Shown here: piece after piece, positions 46,041 through 58,625 of the stretch
Layout of the letters: each line of letters begins with the position of its first letter
How positions within the stretch are numbered: the first letter of the stretch is position 1
From: Agrobacterium tumefaciens str. B6
GTDB lineage: Bacteria; Pseudomonadota; Alphaproteobacteria; Rhizobiales; Rhizobiaceae
DNA length: 64,000 nucleotides
NCBI RefSeq assembly: GCF_001541315.1
Contig: NZ_LMVK01000003.1
Span: forward strand, 62,001 to 126,000
Reading direction: 5' to 3'
Program-made: the position numbers and the translations under genes
The notes under the pieces: generated by a model
Database searches by the model: none
The model's input: only the letters and a program-made list of their open reading frames with translations
Told to the model about the DNA's origin: nothing

Positions 46041-47368
46041 ATGCTGAAAGGCCTGGCAACATGAAGATATTTTCGCCGATCCGGCTGGTGCTCGCTGTCG
46101 CGGCCCTCATGTCGGTTTTCTCCGCACCGGCTTTTGCGCGGGTGGAAATCAACATCAACAAGGGCAATGTCGAGCCGCTGCCTATCGCCATCACCGACTT
46201 CATGTCGAGCGATGGTATCGGTGCGCAGGTTTCCGCGGTCATCGCTGCCGACCTGCAGCGTTCCGGTCTCTTCGCGCCGGTCAACAAGAACGCCTTCATC
46301 GAAAAGATCAGCAATCCGGATCAGCAGCCGCGTTTCGAGGACTGGAAGGTCATCAACGCCCAGGCGCTCGTGACCGGCCGTGTCACGCGTGAAAGCGATG
46401 GCCGTCTGCGCGCCGAGTTCCGCCTGTGGGATACTTTCGCAGGCCAGCAGATGACCGGCCAGCAGTTCTTCACCCAGCCGGAAAACTGGCGCCGTGTCGC
46501 CCACATCATCGCCGACGCGATCTATGAGCGTGTCACCGGTGAAAAGGGTTACTTCGACACCCGCGTCGTTTTCGTCTCCGAAAGCGGCCCGAAAACCGCC
46601 CGCAAGCGCCAGCTCTCGATCATGGATCAGGACGGCTTCAACGTCCGTAATCTTACCAACTCGAACGACATCGTTCTGACGCCGCGTTTTTCGCCGAACC
46701 GTCAGGAAGTGACCTACATGTCCTTCGAAGGCCAGCAGCCGCGCGTTTACCTGCTGCAGCTGGAAACCGGACAGCGCGAAGTGGTCGGCAACTTCCCCGG
46801 CATGACGTTCTCGCCGCGCTTCTCTCCTGATGGCCAGAAGGTCATCATGAGCCTGCAGCAGGATGGCAATGCCAATATCTACACCATGGACCTGCGCTCG
46901 CGCACCACGACGCGGCTGACCAATACGTCGGCGATCGATACGGCGCCGTCCTATTCGCCTGATGGTCAGCGTGTCGCCTTTGAAAGCGACCGCGGCGGCC
47001 GCCAGCAGATCTACGTCATGAATGCCGATGGTTCCGGCCAGCAGCGCGTCTCCTTCGGTGATGGTTCCTATTCCACGCCGGTCTGGTCCCCGCGCGGCGA
47101 TCTGATCGCCTTCACCAAGCAGTCGGGCGGCAAGTTCTCGATCGGCGTGATGAAGACCGACGGTTCGGGCGAGCGCATTCTGACCAGCGGGTTCCACAAT
47201 GAAGGCCCGACCTGGGCGCCGAACGGCCGCGTGCTGATGTTCTTCCGCCAGAACGCCGGTGCCGGTGGTCCGCAGCTCTATTCGATCGACCTGACGGGCT
47301 ATAACGAACAGCTCATCAAGACGCCGACCTTCGCTTCGGATCCGGCATGGTCGCCGCTTCTGGACTGA
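46037..47368 (+). CDS. tolB: TolB periplasmic beta-propeller
   Basis: A 443-residue exported protein that binds Pal and TolA. A signal peptide lies in the first about 35 residues ([20 protein letters not shown] from the second ATG, cleavage near AFAR). Then come the N-terminal domain ([24 protein letters not shown]) and WD-like blades with repeated FSPDGQ motifs such as [24 protein letters not shown] and [14 protein letters not shown] at 46037 overlaps the tolA stop; ATG at 46061 is also possible. Confidence 0.96.
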   Translation: MNAERPGNMKIFSPIRLVLAVAALMSVFSAPAFARVEININKGNVEPLPIAITDFMSSDGIGAQVSAVIAADLQRSGLFAPVNKNAFIEKISNPDQQPRFEDWKVINAQALVTGRVTRESDGRLRAEFRLWDTFAGQQMTGQQFFTQPENWRRVAHIIADAIYERVTGEKGYFDTRVVFVSESGPKTARKRQLSIMDQDGFNVRNLTNSNDIVLTPRFSPNRQEVTYMSFEGQQPRVYLLQLETGQREVVGNFPGMTFSPRFSPDGQKVIMSLQQDGNANIYTMDLRSRTTTRLTNTSAIDTAPSYSPDGQRVAFESDRGGRQQIYVMNADGSGQQRVSFGDGSYSTPVWSPRGDLIAFTKQSGGKFSIGVMKTDGSGERILTSGFHNEGPTWAPNGRVLMFFRQNAGAGGPQLYSIDLTGYNEQLIKTPTFASDPAWSPLLD

Positions 47369-47377
47369 TATGACTGT

Positions 47378-47415
47378 CATGATGGCGCCGGCATGAACCG
47401 GCGCCATCATGTTTT
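47378..47415 (+). terminator. Terminator after tolB
   Basis: Perfect 14-base arms CATGATGGCGCCGG and CCGGCGCCATCATG around CATGAA, followed by TTTTA, 10 nt after the tolB stop. pal therefore probably has its own promoter. Confidence 0.88.
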
Positions 47416-47579
47416 ACCTGATACCATGGGGAAGTGCGCCTCTTTCTTGCCGCAAAGTGTTGTGAGGGAGCAAAAAACTGGGACATTTCCTTTCTGTTAA
47501 CCATAAGCGTTTGCCGGCTATTAACCGCGATCAGTTAGTGTCCGGAAAACGTTATTGAAATCCTAAGGAGAGACCGGCG

Positions 47580-48113
47580 ATGAGCCGTACACACACTTCG
47601 GCACTCAGCCCCATGCAGAAACTGGCCCGTAACCCGGCTGTCATCGCCATGACGCTCGCGCTTGCTCTCGCAGGCTGCGCGAACAAGAAGAACATGCCGA
47701 ACAGCGCCGGTGAACTCGGCCTTGGTGGCGCGGGCTCCGCAACGCCGGGCTCCCAGCAGGACTTCACGGTCAATGTCGGCGACCGCATCTTCTTCGACAC
47801 TGACTCCACCTCGATCCGCGCCGACGCCCAGCAGACCCTGCAGCGCCAGGCCCAGTGGCTCGCCCGTTATCCGAACTACGCCATCACCGTTGAAGGCCAT
47901 GCCGACGAACGCGGTACGCGTGAATACAACCTTGCGCTCGGCGCCCGTCGTGCGGCTGCAACCCGCGACTTCCTGGCTTCCCAGGGCGTTCCGGCAAACC
48001 GCATGAAGACGATCTCCTACGGCAAGGAAAAGCCGGTCGCGGTTTGCGACGACATTTCCTGCTGGTCGCAGAACCGCCGCGCCGTGACGGTTCTCGGTGG
48101 CGCGGGCATGTGA
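47580..48113 (+). CDS. pal: Peptidoglycan-associated lipoprotein Pal
   Basis: A 177-residue outer-membrane lipoprotein. The lipobox LAGC is at about residues 30-33, and the OmpA-like domain follows with FFDTDSTSIRADAQQTL, VEGHADERGTREYNLALG (peptidoglycan-binding Asp/Arg) and ISYGKEKPV. It anchors the Tol system to peptidoglycan. A terminator separates it from tolB, and another follows. Confidence 0.96.
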   Translation: MSRTHTSALSPMQKLARNPAVIAMTLALALAGCANKKNMPNSAGELGLGGAGSATPGSQQDFTVNVGDRIFFDTDSTSIRADAQQTLQRQAQWLARYPNYAITVEGHADERGTREYNLALGARRAAATRDFLASQGVPANRMKTISYGKEKPVAVCDDISCWSQNRRAVTVLGGAGM

Positions 48114-48143
48114 TTGCCTGACGTTATTGTGATCTTGAATGGG

Positions 48144-48174
48144 AGGCGGTCTTCGGGCCGCCTTTTGTTTTTTT
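48144..48174 (+). terminator. Terminator after pal
   Basis: AGGCGG and CCGCCT arms around TCTTCGGG, followed by TTTTGTTTTTTT. Confidence 0.85.
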
Positions 48175-48271
48175 CATAGTTTGGCCGAAGTTAAGTTGCT
48201 TTTTCGGTTGATATGGAAAAAATCCGGCTTGCGCCATTCCGGTGCAAATCAGTTAAGGCAGGACGAATGAG

Positions 48272-49291
48272 ATGAAGAAACTTGTCGTGGCGGGAATGCT
48301 GGGGCTTGCAGCCTGCACCGGCTTGAGCGGCGCAGCCGTTTCGGGTCCGCTGTTCGGTGCGGGGGGTAGTTTCGGCACGATCAACTCTCAACAGCAGCTC
48401 CCGGTCGTCCGGGTTCAGGCCAATGAAGCCTATCGGGTTCAGCAGCTTGAAGAACAGATCCGGCAGCTCAATGGCCGTATCGAAGAAATGAGCTTCCAGC
48501 TTCTGCAGATGCAGGAAACGATCCGCAAGGCGCAGGAAGACAACGAGTTCCGCTTCCAGGAACTGGAAGGCGGCAATGCCGGCGGCAAGGGTGCAAGCCC
48601 GACCGCTGCACCGAAAAAGAAGGCGGAAGCCAGTCCGGTCAATCCGGCCTCGCCGCCGACCGACGACGTTGCAACGATCATCGAAACGCCACCCGAGGGT
48701 GGCGCTTCCGTTTCTCCCTCTGCTCCCTCCAGTGCTCCGACAGGCGCACCGGGAGAGACGACGCTCGGCTCGATCGAGCTTGATTCCAAGGGAATGCCGA
48801 TTGGCGGCACGCTCAATTCCGGCGCCAGTAATTCCTCCGGCAACCTTCCCGGTGTGACCACCGGCAACAGCGCCCGCAAGACCGATCCTGTCAACACGGC
48901 GGCGCTGACCAGCGAAGGCGACATCTATCAGGCCGCCTACGGCCATGTCCTTTCCGGTGACTACAAGCTGGCGGAACAGGGTTTCCAGCAATATCTGCAG
49001 GGTTACCCCAAAGGCACCAAGGCCGCCGATGCGAGCTTCTGGCTGGGCGAGGCGCAATATTCCCAGGGCAAGTTCAACGAGGCCGCCAAGACCTTCCTGA
49101 ACGGCCATCAGGCCTATGGCAAGTCTCCGAAAGCGCCGGAAATGCTGATGAAGCTCGGCATGTCACTTGCCGCTCTCGACAATACTGAAACCGCCTGCGC
49201 CACGCTGCGCGAGGTGCCGAAGCGCTATCCCAATGCTTCGAAGACCGTGCTGACCAAGGTCGCCAGCGAACAGAAACGGCTGAGCTGCTGA
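48272..49291 (+). CDS. cpoB: Tol-Pal system coordinator CpoB (YbgF)
   Basis: A 339-residue exported protein that links Tol-Pal to peptidoglycan synthesis at division. A signal peptide with a possible lipobox-like LAAC is near residue 13-16. A coiled coil (VQQLEEQIRQLNGRIEEMSF) follows at residues 55-100. A long low-complexity Pro/Ser linker (100-210) precedes three C-terminal TPR units such as DIYQAAYGHVLSGDYKLAEQ, KAADASFWLGEAQYSQGKFN and APEMLMKLGMSLAALDNTE. The linker is longer than in E. coli. Confidence 0.9.
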   Translation: MKKLVVAGMLGLAACTGLSGAAVSGPLFGAGGSFGTINSQQQLPVVRVQANEAYRVQQLEEQIRQLNGRIEEMSFQLLQMQETIRKAQEDNEFRFQELEGGNAGGKGASPTAAPKKKAEASPVNPASPPTDDVATIIETPPEGGASVSPSAPSSAPTGAPGETTLGSIELDSKGMPIGGTLNSGASNSSGNLPGVTTGNSARKTDPVNTAALTSEGDIYQAAYGHVLSGDYKLAEQGFQQYLQGYPKGTKAADASFWLGEAQYSQGKFNEAAKTFLNGHQAYGKSPKAPEMLMKLGMSLAALDNTETACATLREVPKRYPNASKTVLTKVASEQKRLSC

Positions 49292-49303
49292 TTTTCCCCT
49301 GCC

Positions 49304-50656
49304 ATGGCGGGTATTTCCATGCCGGTTGATGCCCGCACTCCGAATGAAAAGACAGTTGCGCCGCTCGCGGCGGCACAGTTTTTTGTCGGAAATCTACAAA
49401 ACCCCGCCCATATCCTCGTCGCAATCTCCGGCGGCAGTGATTCCACCGGCCTGTTGCTGGCATTGCATGAGGCAACGGCGGGAGTGGGTAAGGACCGTTT
49501 GCGGCTTTCCGCCGTCACGGTCGACCATGCGCTGAGAGCGGAATCCGCCGATGAGGCGTGCAAGGTCGCCATGCTCTGCGCCGAACTTGGCATCCCCCAC
49601 GTTACCCGCCGGTGGGATGGTGCCAAACCGGCCTCCGGCCTTTCCGAAGCCTCCCGACTTGCCCGCTACCGCCTGATTGCCGAGGTCGCCCTTGAGACTG
49701 GCGCCGATCTTGTCGTGACGGGGCATACAATCGGCGACCAGCGTGAAACCGTGGCGATGCGCGCCGCCCGCAACGGCGGCAGTAATAATCTCGGTCTATC
49801 CGGCATGGCGGACGCGGTTTTATACGATAGCCGCTACTGGGTCATGCGGCCGTTCCTGATGTGTGAGAGGCAGGCGATCCGTGACTATGTATCGTCCCGC
49901 GAGCGCGGGTGGCTTGACGATCCGAGCAATGAAAATATCAGATATGAGCGGGTGCGTGTTCGGCAGGCGCTTCCCGTCTCCCCCGCGTTGATCGATGCGG
50001 AGGTCTCTTTCAAAAGACGGGCGCTTTCCGACAAAACAGCCGTTTTCCTGCGCGATCACACGCAGATTTTCCATGCTGCTCTCGCCAGACTGGCCGACGA
50101 TGCCGTCAATCCCGATCTTCCCGAGTTCCGGCACGGGTTGGCGGCGCTGATCGCCATCCTTGGCGGAAGGGCATATTTTCCGGCCGCAAGCGGCATGGAG
50201 CGCGTTTTGCGGTTTCTCAAAACGGGTGAAAACGGGCGAATGACAGTCGGCCGTGTTCTTCTCGATTGGCGGCGGGATGGCCTTTATTTGTTGCGCGAGC
50301 AGCGAAACCTGCCGGAGCTTCATGTCGGCGCGCATCAGCAAGGGCTGTGGGACGATCGTTTCCTTGTGAAGAATGGATCGGCTTTTCCAATCCTTGTCAA
50401 AGCGGGCAGGGTTGGTGGTGCCGTGGAAATGGCCGTGCATTTTCCGTCGGTGCCATCAGGGGTGACAAAACCGGCGATGGCGGGTCTGCCGCAAATTGCC
50501 GCAGCGGCCGAAGGGGAGGTTTCCATGCCGCAGGCCGTCACCATCACGCCGAGGCTTGCACCTTTCGATCTTTTCCTGCCGCGCTTCGACCTTGAGTTGG
50601 CAAATGCAATCGCCAATTTATTCGGACGGACGGCCTATCCACAGCCACCGGTTTAA
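49304..50656 (+). CDS. tilS: tRNA(Ile)-lysidine synthase
   Basis: Modifies the wobble C34 of tRNA-Ile(CAU) to lysidine so that it reads AUA. The 450-residue protein has the PP-loop ATP motif [16 protein letters not shown] (residues about 41-56) and [25 protein letters not shown]. The C-terminal region is longer and more diverged than in E. coli. It starts 12 nt after cpoB. ATG at 49319 is also possible. A substrate tRNA-Ile is not in this window. Confidence 0.92.
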   Translation: MAGISMPVDARTPNEKTVAPLAAAQFFVGNLQNPAHILVAISGGSDSTGLLLALHEATAGVGKDRLRLSAVTVDHALRAESADEACKVAMLCAELGIPHVTRRWDGAKPASGLSEASRLARYRLIAEVALETGADLVVTGHTIGDQRETVAMRAARNGGSNNLGLSGMADAVLYDSRYWVMRPFLMCERQAIRDYVSSRERGWLDDPSNENIRYERVRVRQALPVSPALIDAEVSFKRRALSDKTAVFLRDHTQIFHAALARLADDAVNPDLPEFRHGLAALIAILGGRAYFPAASGMERVLRFLKTGENGRMTVGRVLLDWRRDGLYLLREQRNLPELHVGAHQQGLWDDRFLVKNGSAFPILVKAGRVGGAVEMAVHFPSVPSGVTKPAMAGLPQIAAAAEGEVSMPQAVTITPRLAPFDLFLPRFDLELANAIANLFGRTAYPQPPV

Positions 50657-50810
50657 ATCCGGCCTCTTTTTCGTGAATTGCCATGGAAGAGTTTTTACAC
50701 CAAAACGCATCAGATAACGCGCTTTGCCTTGGCAACGGCGGATGTCGTCCTTATGTTAGGGGCACATAATAGCGGGCAGCAGATATGCCCGTGTGAGTTC
50801 GGGGAGTTCG

Positions 50811-52757
<1,947 letters not shown>

Positions 52758-52781
52758 TCGTCCGCGCATGTTAGAAATTGT

Positions 52782-52813
52782 AAAAGGCCATCCGGGTTTC
52801 CGGGTGGCCTTTT
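52782..52813 (+). terminator. Terminator after ftsH
   Basis: AAAAGGCCATCCGG and CCGGGTGGCCTTTT arms (one wobble pair) around a short GTTT loop, followed by T residues. Confidence 0.85.
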
Positions 52814-52946
52814 CATTTTGGTAACAAGATATAAGCCATTTTTGCGGTAATTTACGTGCTGTTTATCGTGGTTTGTGGCATCTAGCCAAAAACGCTTCCG
52901 GCTGTTTTCAGCTTTTGCCGGAATGCCCGAAAGATTTGGAGTTCAA

Positions 52947-54299
52947 ATGGCACGCCGTTATTTCGGAACCGATGGTATCCGCGGACAATCGAACGTATTC
53001 CCCATGACGCCTGATCTGGCGATGCGTGTGGGCATTGCCGTTGGAACGATCTTCCGCCGTGGCCATCATCGTCATCGCGTTGTCATTGGCAAGGATACGC
53101 GGCTTTCCGGCTATATGCTGGAGAACGCACTGGTTGCCGGTTTCACCGCCGCCGGCCTTGATGTCTTCCTGCTCGGCCCCATCCCGACGCCCGCCGTTGC
53201 CATGCTGACCCGGTCGCTGCGCGCCGATATCGGCGTGATGATCTCGGCTTCGCACAATCCCTTCTCCGATAACGGCATCAAGCTTTTCGGACCTGACGGA
53301 TACAAGCTCTCCGACGAGCTGGAGCTGGAGATCGAGGACCTTCTCGACAAGGATATCTACGCCCAGCTCGCCAAGCCGAGCGAGATCGGCCGCGCCAAGC
53401 GCGTGGATGGTGACATCTATCGTTATATCGAATTCGTCAAACGCACCCTGCCGCGCGATGTGACGCTGAGCGGGCTTCGGATCGCGATCGACTGCGCCAA
53501 TGGTGCTGCCTACAAGGTCGCACCCGCTGCGCTCTGGGAACTCGGTGCGGAAGTCGTCACGATCGGCAATGAGCCGAACGGCATCAACATCAATCTCGAA
53601 TGTGGCTCCACCCATCCGGAAGCTCTGCAGAAGAAGGTGCATGAAGTACGGGCTGATATCGGCATTGCTCTCGACGGCGATGCGGACCGTGTCATCATCG
53701 TCGATGAGCGCGGCGAGATCGTCGATGGTGACCAGCTGATGGCTGTCATCGCTGATAGCTGGGCTGCCGACAACACGCTGCGCGGCGGCGGCATCGTCGC
53801 GACTGTCATGTCCAATCTCGGGCTGGAACGCTTCCTCGGCGACAAGGGCCTCACTCTTGCCCGCACCAAGGTGGGCGACCGTTATGTCGTCGAGCACATG
53901 CGCAACCACAATTTCAACGTCGGCGGTGAACAGTCCGGCCATATCGTGCTGTCGGACTATGGCACGACGGGCGATGGCCTCGTCGCGGCATTGCAGGTTC
54001 TCGCCAAGGTCAAGCGCTCCGGCCTCACGGTCAGCGAAGTCTGCCGCAAGTTTGAGCCGGTGCCGCAGCTTTTGAAGAACGTGCGTATCTCCGGCGGCAA
54101 GCCGCTGGAAAATCCTGTTGTGCAGCAGGCGATTGCGGATGCGGAAAGCGCATTGGCCAATAATGGCCGCCTCGTCATCCGCCCCTCCGGCACCGAGCCG
54201 CTGATCCGCGTCATGGCGGAAGGTGATGACAGCGCGCAGGTGGAGCAGATCGTCAATGATCTCGTCGGCGTCATTGCCAATGCTCGCTCGGCCGCGTGA
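52947..54299 (+). CDS. glmM: Phosphoglucosamine mutase
   Basis: Makes glucosamine-1-phosphate for UDP-GlcNAc, peptidoglycan and LPS. The 450-residue protein has [14 protein letters not shown] at the start, the catalytic serine in [14 protein letters not shown] (Ser102), the metal loop [10 protein letters not shown] (about residue 242), [13 protein letters not shown] and the phosphate-binding [12 protein letters not shown] near the C-terminus. ATG at 52947 has TTGGAG 5 nt upstream. A terminator follows. Confidence 0.97.
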   Translation: MARRYFGTDGIRGQSNVFPMTPDLAMRVGIAVGTIFRRGHHRHRVVIGKDTRLSGYMLENALVAGFTAAGLDVFLLGPIPTPAVAMLTRSLRADIGVMISASHNPFSDNGIKLFGPDGYKLSDELELEIEDLLDKDIYAQLAKPSEIGRAKRVDGDIYRYIEFVKRTLPRDVTLSGLRIAIDCANGAAYKVAPAALWELGAEVVTIGNEPNGININLECGSTHPEALQKKVHEVRADIGIALDGDADRVIIVDERGEIVDGDQLMAVIADSWAADNTLRGGGIVATVMSNLGLERFLGDKGLTLARTKVGDRYVVEHMRNHNFNVGGEQSGHIVLSDYGTTGDGLVAALQVLAKVKRSGLTVSEVCRKFEPVPQLLKNVRISGGKPLENPVVQQAIADAESALANNGRLVIRPSGTEPLIRVMAEGDDSAQVEQIVNDLVGVIANARSAA

Positions 54300-54324
54300 G
54301 CCGAGGCGTCAGTAATGTCCTAAC

Positions 54325-54352
54325 AAAGCCGGCTGCTCAGCCGGCTTTTTCT
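54325..54352 (+). terminator. Terminator after glmM
   Basis: AAAGCCGGCTG and CAGCCGGCTTTTT-type arms with CT between, followed by TTTTTCTTT. Confidence 0.85.
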
Positions 54353-54389
54353 TTGCGTATTTGCTAATAAATATAGTGAATGATCGTGG

Positions 54390-54404
54390 TTAATCGGGAC
54401 TTAA
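54390..54404. promoter_or_regulatory. CtrA-type box before outer membrane protein gene
   Basis: TTAATCGGGACTTAA is an exact TTAA-N7-TTAA match, and the right half continues as TTAACCATTT, close to the stronger CtrA half-site TTAACCAT. It is 84 nt before the outer membrane protein ATG. Confidence 0.65.
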
Positions 54405-54487
54405 CCATTTTACGTCAATCTCCATGACTGAACAGTTCACTGGCATCTGCTGCCGAAAACGCACGTGCCTCTTCTGGAGTGGAAGTC

Positions 54488-55333
54488 ATGAAAAACGCCC
54501 TGGCCGGATTTCTGGCCGTCCTGCTGACCGGTACCAGCGCTATCGCTGCCGATCTTTATCAAGCCGAACCCGCGCCGGCCTATGTCGAAGCCCCCGAGGT
54601 TGCGATCACCCAGGCGAGCGGCTGGTATCTGCGCGGCGATGTCGGTTATTCCTTCAACAAGCTGCGCGGCGCCCATTATTATCAGGGTGGCCCGGGTGGC
54701 TATCTCGCGGATTTCGAAACCGCGAAGATCAAGGACAGCTACATCATCGGCGCCGGCGTCGGTTATCAGTTCAACAACTATTTCCGTAGCGACTTAACCT
54801 TCGACTACATGGGCAAGTCGGATTTCCGTGGCTCTACTCGTGGCTATTGCGGCAACGGTGCTGACTGCGTCTCGACGGACCTGAGTGCGCTGAGGGCCTA
54901 CACGCTGATGGCAAATGCCTATGTCGATCTTGGCACTTATGGCCGCGTCACGCCTTACGTGGGTGGCGGTATCGGCGCATCCTATGTGAAATGGGATAAG
55001 CTGCGTAACACGTCCTGTGCAACGGACGGATCCGGCTACTGCGACCCGACCACCGAACATGGCGGCAAGGGCAAGTGGCGCTTTGCCTACGCTCTGATGG
55101 CCGGTGCGTCCATTGACGTCACCTGTAACCTGAAGGCCGATATCGGCTACCGTTTCCGCCACATCAACAAGGGCGATATGTTCGCTTATGAGAATGGCGG
55201 CGGTCCGGGCCGTGACAAGGGCCTCTATTCGCATGAAGTGCGCGTCGGCGGCCGTTATGTCTTCAATGGCTGCGACACTGCGCAATACATGCCGCCCGCT
55301 GATATTCCGCTGCAGCCTGCCGTTTATAAATAA
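54488..55333 (+). CDS. Outer-membrane beta-barrel protein
   Basis: A 281-residue protein with a signal peptide (MKNALAGFLAVLLTGTSAIA, cleavage near AIA-ADLY). The mature part begins with the DLYQAEPAP linker and is built of alternating strands such as GWYLRGDVGYSFNKL, YIIGAGVGYQFNNYFRSDLTFDY, VTPYVGGGIGASYVKW and HEVRVGGRYVF. This fits the Omp25/Omp31/RopB-like porin family of Rhizobiales. Two cysteine pairs may form disulfides. A CtrA-type box and a strong ribosome site (GGAGTGG) precede it. Confidence 0.88.
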   Translation: MKNALAGFLAVLLTGTSAIAADLYQAEPAPAYVEAPEVAITQASGWYLRGDVGYSFNKLRGAHYYQGGPGGYLADFETAKIKDSYIIGAGVGYQFNNYFRSDLTFDYMGKSDFRGSTRGYCGNGADCVSTDLSALRAYTLMANAYVDLGTYGRVTPYVGGGIGASYVKWDKLRNTSCATDGSGYCDPTTEHGGKGKWRFAYALMAGASIDVTCNLKADIGYRFRHINKGDMFAYENGGGPGRDKGLYSHEVRVGGRYVFNGCDTAQYMPPADIPLQPAVYK

Positions 55334-55359
55334 ACGTCACGCACCGCTGGTACTTTCAG

Positions 55360-55398
55360 ACCGTCCGCATCCTCCGGGTGCGGGCGGTTTTGTTTTAC
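55360..55398 (+). terminator. Terminator after outer membrane protein gene
   Basis: ACCGTCCGCA and TGCGGGCGGT arms with one G-T pair, followed by TTTGTTTT. Confidence 0.82.
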
Positions 55399-55497
55399 CG
55401 GCATCGGACACCGCGCATGACGCATATGGACCAAAATTCTTCTGCGCAGCGACATATTCCGCTTGACTGGGATCGGCGACAGGAATAGCAACGGCGT

Positions 55498-55545
55498 CAG
55501 GACACCTCTCCCTAACGAGAGGCGCCTATCTGAAAGGGTAGTTAA
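55498..55545 (+). ncRNA. serC-motif RNA leader (candidate)
   Basis: The segment directly before the serC ATG holds a hairpin CCTCTC-CCTAAC-GAGAGG (55505-55522), then GCGCC and CTGAAAGGGT up to the start codon. Location and hairpin fit the serC RNA motif reported from alphaproteobacteria, whose ligand and mechanism are not established. GAAAGGG also serves as the ribosome site, so folding could control initiation. The match to the motif is recalled, not searched. Confidence 0.6.
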
Positions 55546-56724
55546 ATGACAGATATAGTGAAGCCGGACGTGCGTCCGGGCAATACGCATTTTTCCTCTG
55601 GTCCCTGCTCGAAGCGTCCCGGTTGGTCGCTAGATGCTCTCTCCGATGCACCGCTCGGTCGCTCGCATCGCGCCAAGGTTGGCAAAGCCAAGCTGAAGCA
55701 GGCCATTGATCTCACCCGTGAAATTCTTGATGTTCCTGCCGATTATCGCATCGGCATCGTTCCCGCATCCGACACCGGCGCTGTTGAAATGGCGCTCTGG
55801 TCGCTGCTGGGCGAACGCGGCGTTGACATGCTCGCTTGGGAAAGCTTCGGCGCTGGCTGGGTTACCGACGTCATCAAGCAGCTTAAGCTGAAGGACGTGC
55901 GCAAGTTCGAGGCCGATTACGGTCTGCTGCCGAATCTCGCCGAAGTCGATTTCGACCGTGACGTCGTCTTCACCTGGAACGGCACCACCTCTGGCGTTCG
56001 CGTTCCCAATGCCGACTTCATCCCTGCCGACCGTAAGGGCCTGACCATCTGCGACGCCACCTCGGCGGCCTTCGCGCAGGACATGGACTTTACGAAACTC
56101 GACGTCGTCACCTTCTCCTGGCAGAAGGTTCTGGGCGGCGAGGGCGGCCATGGCGTCATCATTCTTTCGCCCCGCGCCGTCGAGCGCCTCCTTAGCTACG
56201 CGCCGGCATGGCCGCTGCCGAAAATCTTCCGCATGGTCTCCGGCGGTAAGCTGATCGAAGGCATCTTCACCGGCGAAACCATCAACACGCCGTCCATGCT
56301 CTGCGTGGAAGATTACATCGACGCGCTGCTGTGGGCGAAGAACCTCGGTGGCCTTAAGGCGCTGATCGGCCGTGCCGATGCCAATGCCAAGGTCATCTAC
56401 GACTTCATCGAGAAGAATAACTGGATCGCCAACCTGGCCGTCAAGCCGGAAACCCGCTCCAACACCTCCGTCTGCCTGAAGATCGTTGATCCCGAGGTGC
56501 AGGCGCTGGATGCGGCCGCACAGGCCGATTTCGCCAAGGGCGTCGTTGCCCTGCTCGAAAAGGAAAATGTCGCCCTCGATATCGGCGCTTACCGTGACGC
56601 ACCGTCCGGTCTGCGCATCTGGGCCGGTGCGACCATCGAGACGGCCGATATGGAAGCCGTCATGCCCTGGCTCGCCTGGGCTTACCAGACGCAGAAGGCA
56701 GCACTTTCCAAGGCTGCCGCCTGA
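55546..56724 (+). CDS. serC: Phosphoserine aminotransferase
   Basis: PLP enzyme making 3-phosphoserine from 3-phosphohydroxypyruvate and glutamate; also acts in pyridoxine synthesis. The 392-residue protein has [12 protein letters not shown] at the start, [33 protein letters not shown], and the PLP lysine in [14 protein letters not shown] (Lys194). It is of the alphaproteobacterial SerC type. serA follows 83 nt later on the same strand, so the two steps are co-located. Confidence 0.96.
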   Translation: MTDIVKPDVRPGNTHFSSGPCSKRPGWSLDALSDAPLGRSHRAKVGKAKLKQAIDLTREILDVPADYRIGIVPASDTGAVEMALWSLLGERGVDMLAWESFGAGWVTDVIKQLKLKDVRKFEADYGLLPNLAEVDFDRDVVFTWNGTTSGVRVPNADFIPADRKGLTICDATSAAFAQDMDFTKLDVVTFSWQKVLGGEGGHGVIILSPRAVERLLSYAPAWPLPKIFRMVSGGKLIEGIFTGETINTPSMLCVEDYIDALLWAKNLGGLKALIGRADANAKVIYDFIEKNNWIANLAVKPETRSNTSVCLKIVDPEVQALDAAAQADFAKGVVALLEKENVALDIGAYRDAPSGLRIWAGATIETADMEAVMPWLAWAYQTQKAALSKAAA

Positions 56725-56807
56725 TTTTGATACCGGCCCTGCGCTGATGCAGGGCCGCACATTCCCCGCTTTCAAAACTGCACCGCTTTTCAAGGAGCCC
56801 GTGAACC

Positions 56808-58403
56808 ATGGCACCTCGCGTACTCGTATCCGACGAACTGTCGGAAACCGCCGTCCAGATTTTCCGTGATCGTGGCGTCGAAGTCGATTTCCAGCCGAAG
56901 CTCGGCAAGGACAAGGACAAACTTGCCGAAATCATCGGCAATTACGATGGTCTCGCCATTCGTTCCGCCACCAAGGCGACCGAAAAGCTGATCGAGGCGG
57001 CAACCAACCTCAAGGTCATCGGCCGCGCCGGCATCGGCGTCGACAATGTCGATATTCCGGCCGCCTCGCGCCGCGGTATCATCGTCATGAACACACCGTT
57101 CGGCAACTCCATCACGACTGCGGAACATGCCATCGCGCTGATGTTTGCCGTTGCGCGCCAGCTTCCGGCCGCCGACAGCTCTACGCAGGCCGGCAAGTGG
57201 GAAAAGTCGAAATTCATGGGTGTCGAAATCACCGGCAAGACGCTCGGCGTCATCGGCGCCGGCAATATCGGCTCCATCGTCTGCTCGCGTGCGCTTGGTC
57301 TCAAGATGCATGTTCTGGCCTATGACCCCTTCCTGTCGCCGGAGCGTGCGCAGGAAATGGGCGTGACCAAGGTTGAACTGGACGAACTTCTGGCCCAGGC
57401 AGATTTCATCACCCTGCATGTGCCGATGACCGACAAGACGCGCGGCATCCTCAATGCCGAAAACCTTGCCAAGACCAAGAAGGGCGTGCGTATCGTCAAC
57501 TGCGCCCGTGGCGGTCTGGTGGATGAAGCGGCTCTTGCCGAAGCCATCAAGTCCGGCCATGTCGCCGGCGCCGGTTTTGACGTTTTCGAAGTCGAGCCCG
57601 CCACCGAAAGCCCGCTTTTCGGCCTGCCCAACGTCGTCTGCACGCCGCATCTCGGCGCATCAACCACGGAAGCGCAGGAAAACGTCGCCCTTCAGGTTGC
57701 CGAGCAGATGTCGGATTATCTGGTCAAGGGTGCGGTTTCTAACGCCATCAACATGCCGTCGATCACGGCCGAGGAAGCGCCGCGCCTGAAGCCCTTCATT
57801 CGTCTTGCGGATGTTCTCGGTTCCTTCGTCGGTCAGGTGCAGGAAAGCGCCACCAAGGAAATCGAAATCCTTTATGACGGCGCAACCGCCAACATGAACA
57901 CCAAGGCATTGACCAGTGCATTGCTGGCCGGCCTGATCCGCAGCCAGGTGGCTGACGTGAACATGGTTTCCGCACCCGTCATGATCAAGGAAAAGGGTAT
58001 CATCCTCTCCGAAGTCAAGCGCGATAAGACCGGCGTTTACGACGGTTACATCAAGCTGACGGTCAAGACCGAAAACCAGATACGCTCGGTTGCCGGCACG
58101 GTGTTCTCGGATGGCAAGCCGCGCTTCATTCAGATCAAGAACATCAACATGGATGCGGATGTCGGATCGCACATGATCTACATCACCAACACCGACGTTC
58201 CCGGCATGATCGGCTTCATGGGCACGACGCTCGGCGAAGCTGGCGTTAACATCGCCAACTTCCAGCTCGGCCGTGAAAAGGAAGGCGGCGACGCCATCGC
58301 GCTGCTCTATGTTGACGGCCCGGTTTCCGAAGAGGTGCTGGACAAGCTGCGCGCCAACCCGGCCATCCGCCAGGTCAAGCCGCTGACGTTTAACGTCGAC
58401 TGA
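56808..58403 (+). CDS. serA: D-3-phosphoglycerate dehydrogenase
   Basis: First step of serine synthesis, oxidising 3-phosphoglycerate with NAD. The 531-residue long form has the substrate part, the NAD fold GVIGAGNIGSIVCSRALG (about residue 145), catalytic Arg in NCARGGLVDEAAL, Glu in FDVFEVEPA and His in TPHLGASTTEA. An intervening domain and a C-terminal ACT domain (TDVPGMIGFMGTTLGEAGVN) follow. The ACT domain usually binds serine for feedback control. A terminator follows. Confidence 0.97.
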   Translation: MAPRVLVSDELSETAVQIFRDRGVEVDFQPKLGKDKDKLAEIIGNYDGLAIRSATKATEKLIEAATNLKVIGRAGIGVDNVDIPAASRRGIIVMNTPFGNSITTAEHAIALMFAVARQLPAADSSTQAGKWEKSKFMGVEITGKTLGVIGAGNIGSIVCSRALGLKMHVLAYDPFLSPERAQEMGVTKVELDELLAQADFITLHVPMTDKTRGILNAENLAKTKKGVRIVNCARGGLVDEAALAEAIKSGHVAGAGFDVFEVEPATESPLFGLPNVVCTPHLGASTTEAQENVALQVAEQMSDYLVKGAVSNAINMPSITAEEAPRLKPFIRLADVLGSFVGQVQESATKEIEILYDGATANMNTKALTSALLAGLIRSQVADVNMVSAPVMIKEKGIILSEVKRDKTGVYDGYIKLTVKTENQIRSVAGTVFSDGKPRFIQIKNINMDADVGSHMIYITNTDVPGMIGFMGTTLGEAGVNIANFQLGREKEGGDAIALLYVDGPVSEEVLDKLRANPAIRQVKPLTFNVD

Positions 58404-58433
58404 TCTATCGTTCCTCCCAAGGGGACAATAAGG

Positions 58434-58465
58434 ACCGGTGCAGGGGCAACCCTGCGCCGGTTTTT
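58434..58465 (+). terminator. Terminator after serA
   Basis: ACCGGTGCAGGG and CCCTGCGCCGGT arms around GCAA, followed by TTTT. Confidence 0.82.
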
Positions 58466-58625
58466 GTTTCTCCAGTTGCCCATTTTATGGCAATCCGCGC
58501 CGGTCTCGCGCCCCGGTTGCATATCACAAAAAATTTAAGCCGAGTGGTCTAAAAATGATGATCATGAGTTGCTATATCGCCTGCTGAGATGCCGCTCATG
58601 GGAGGGCGGCCAACAGGAGATAACG

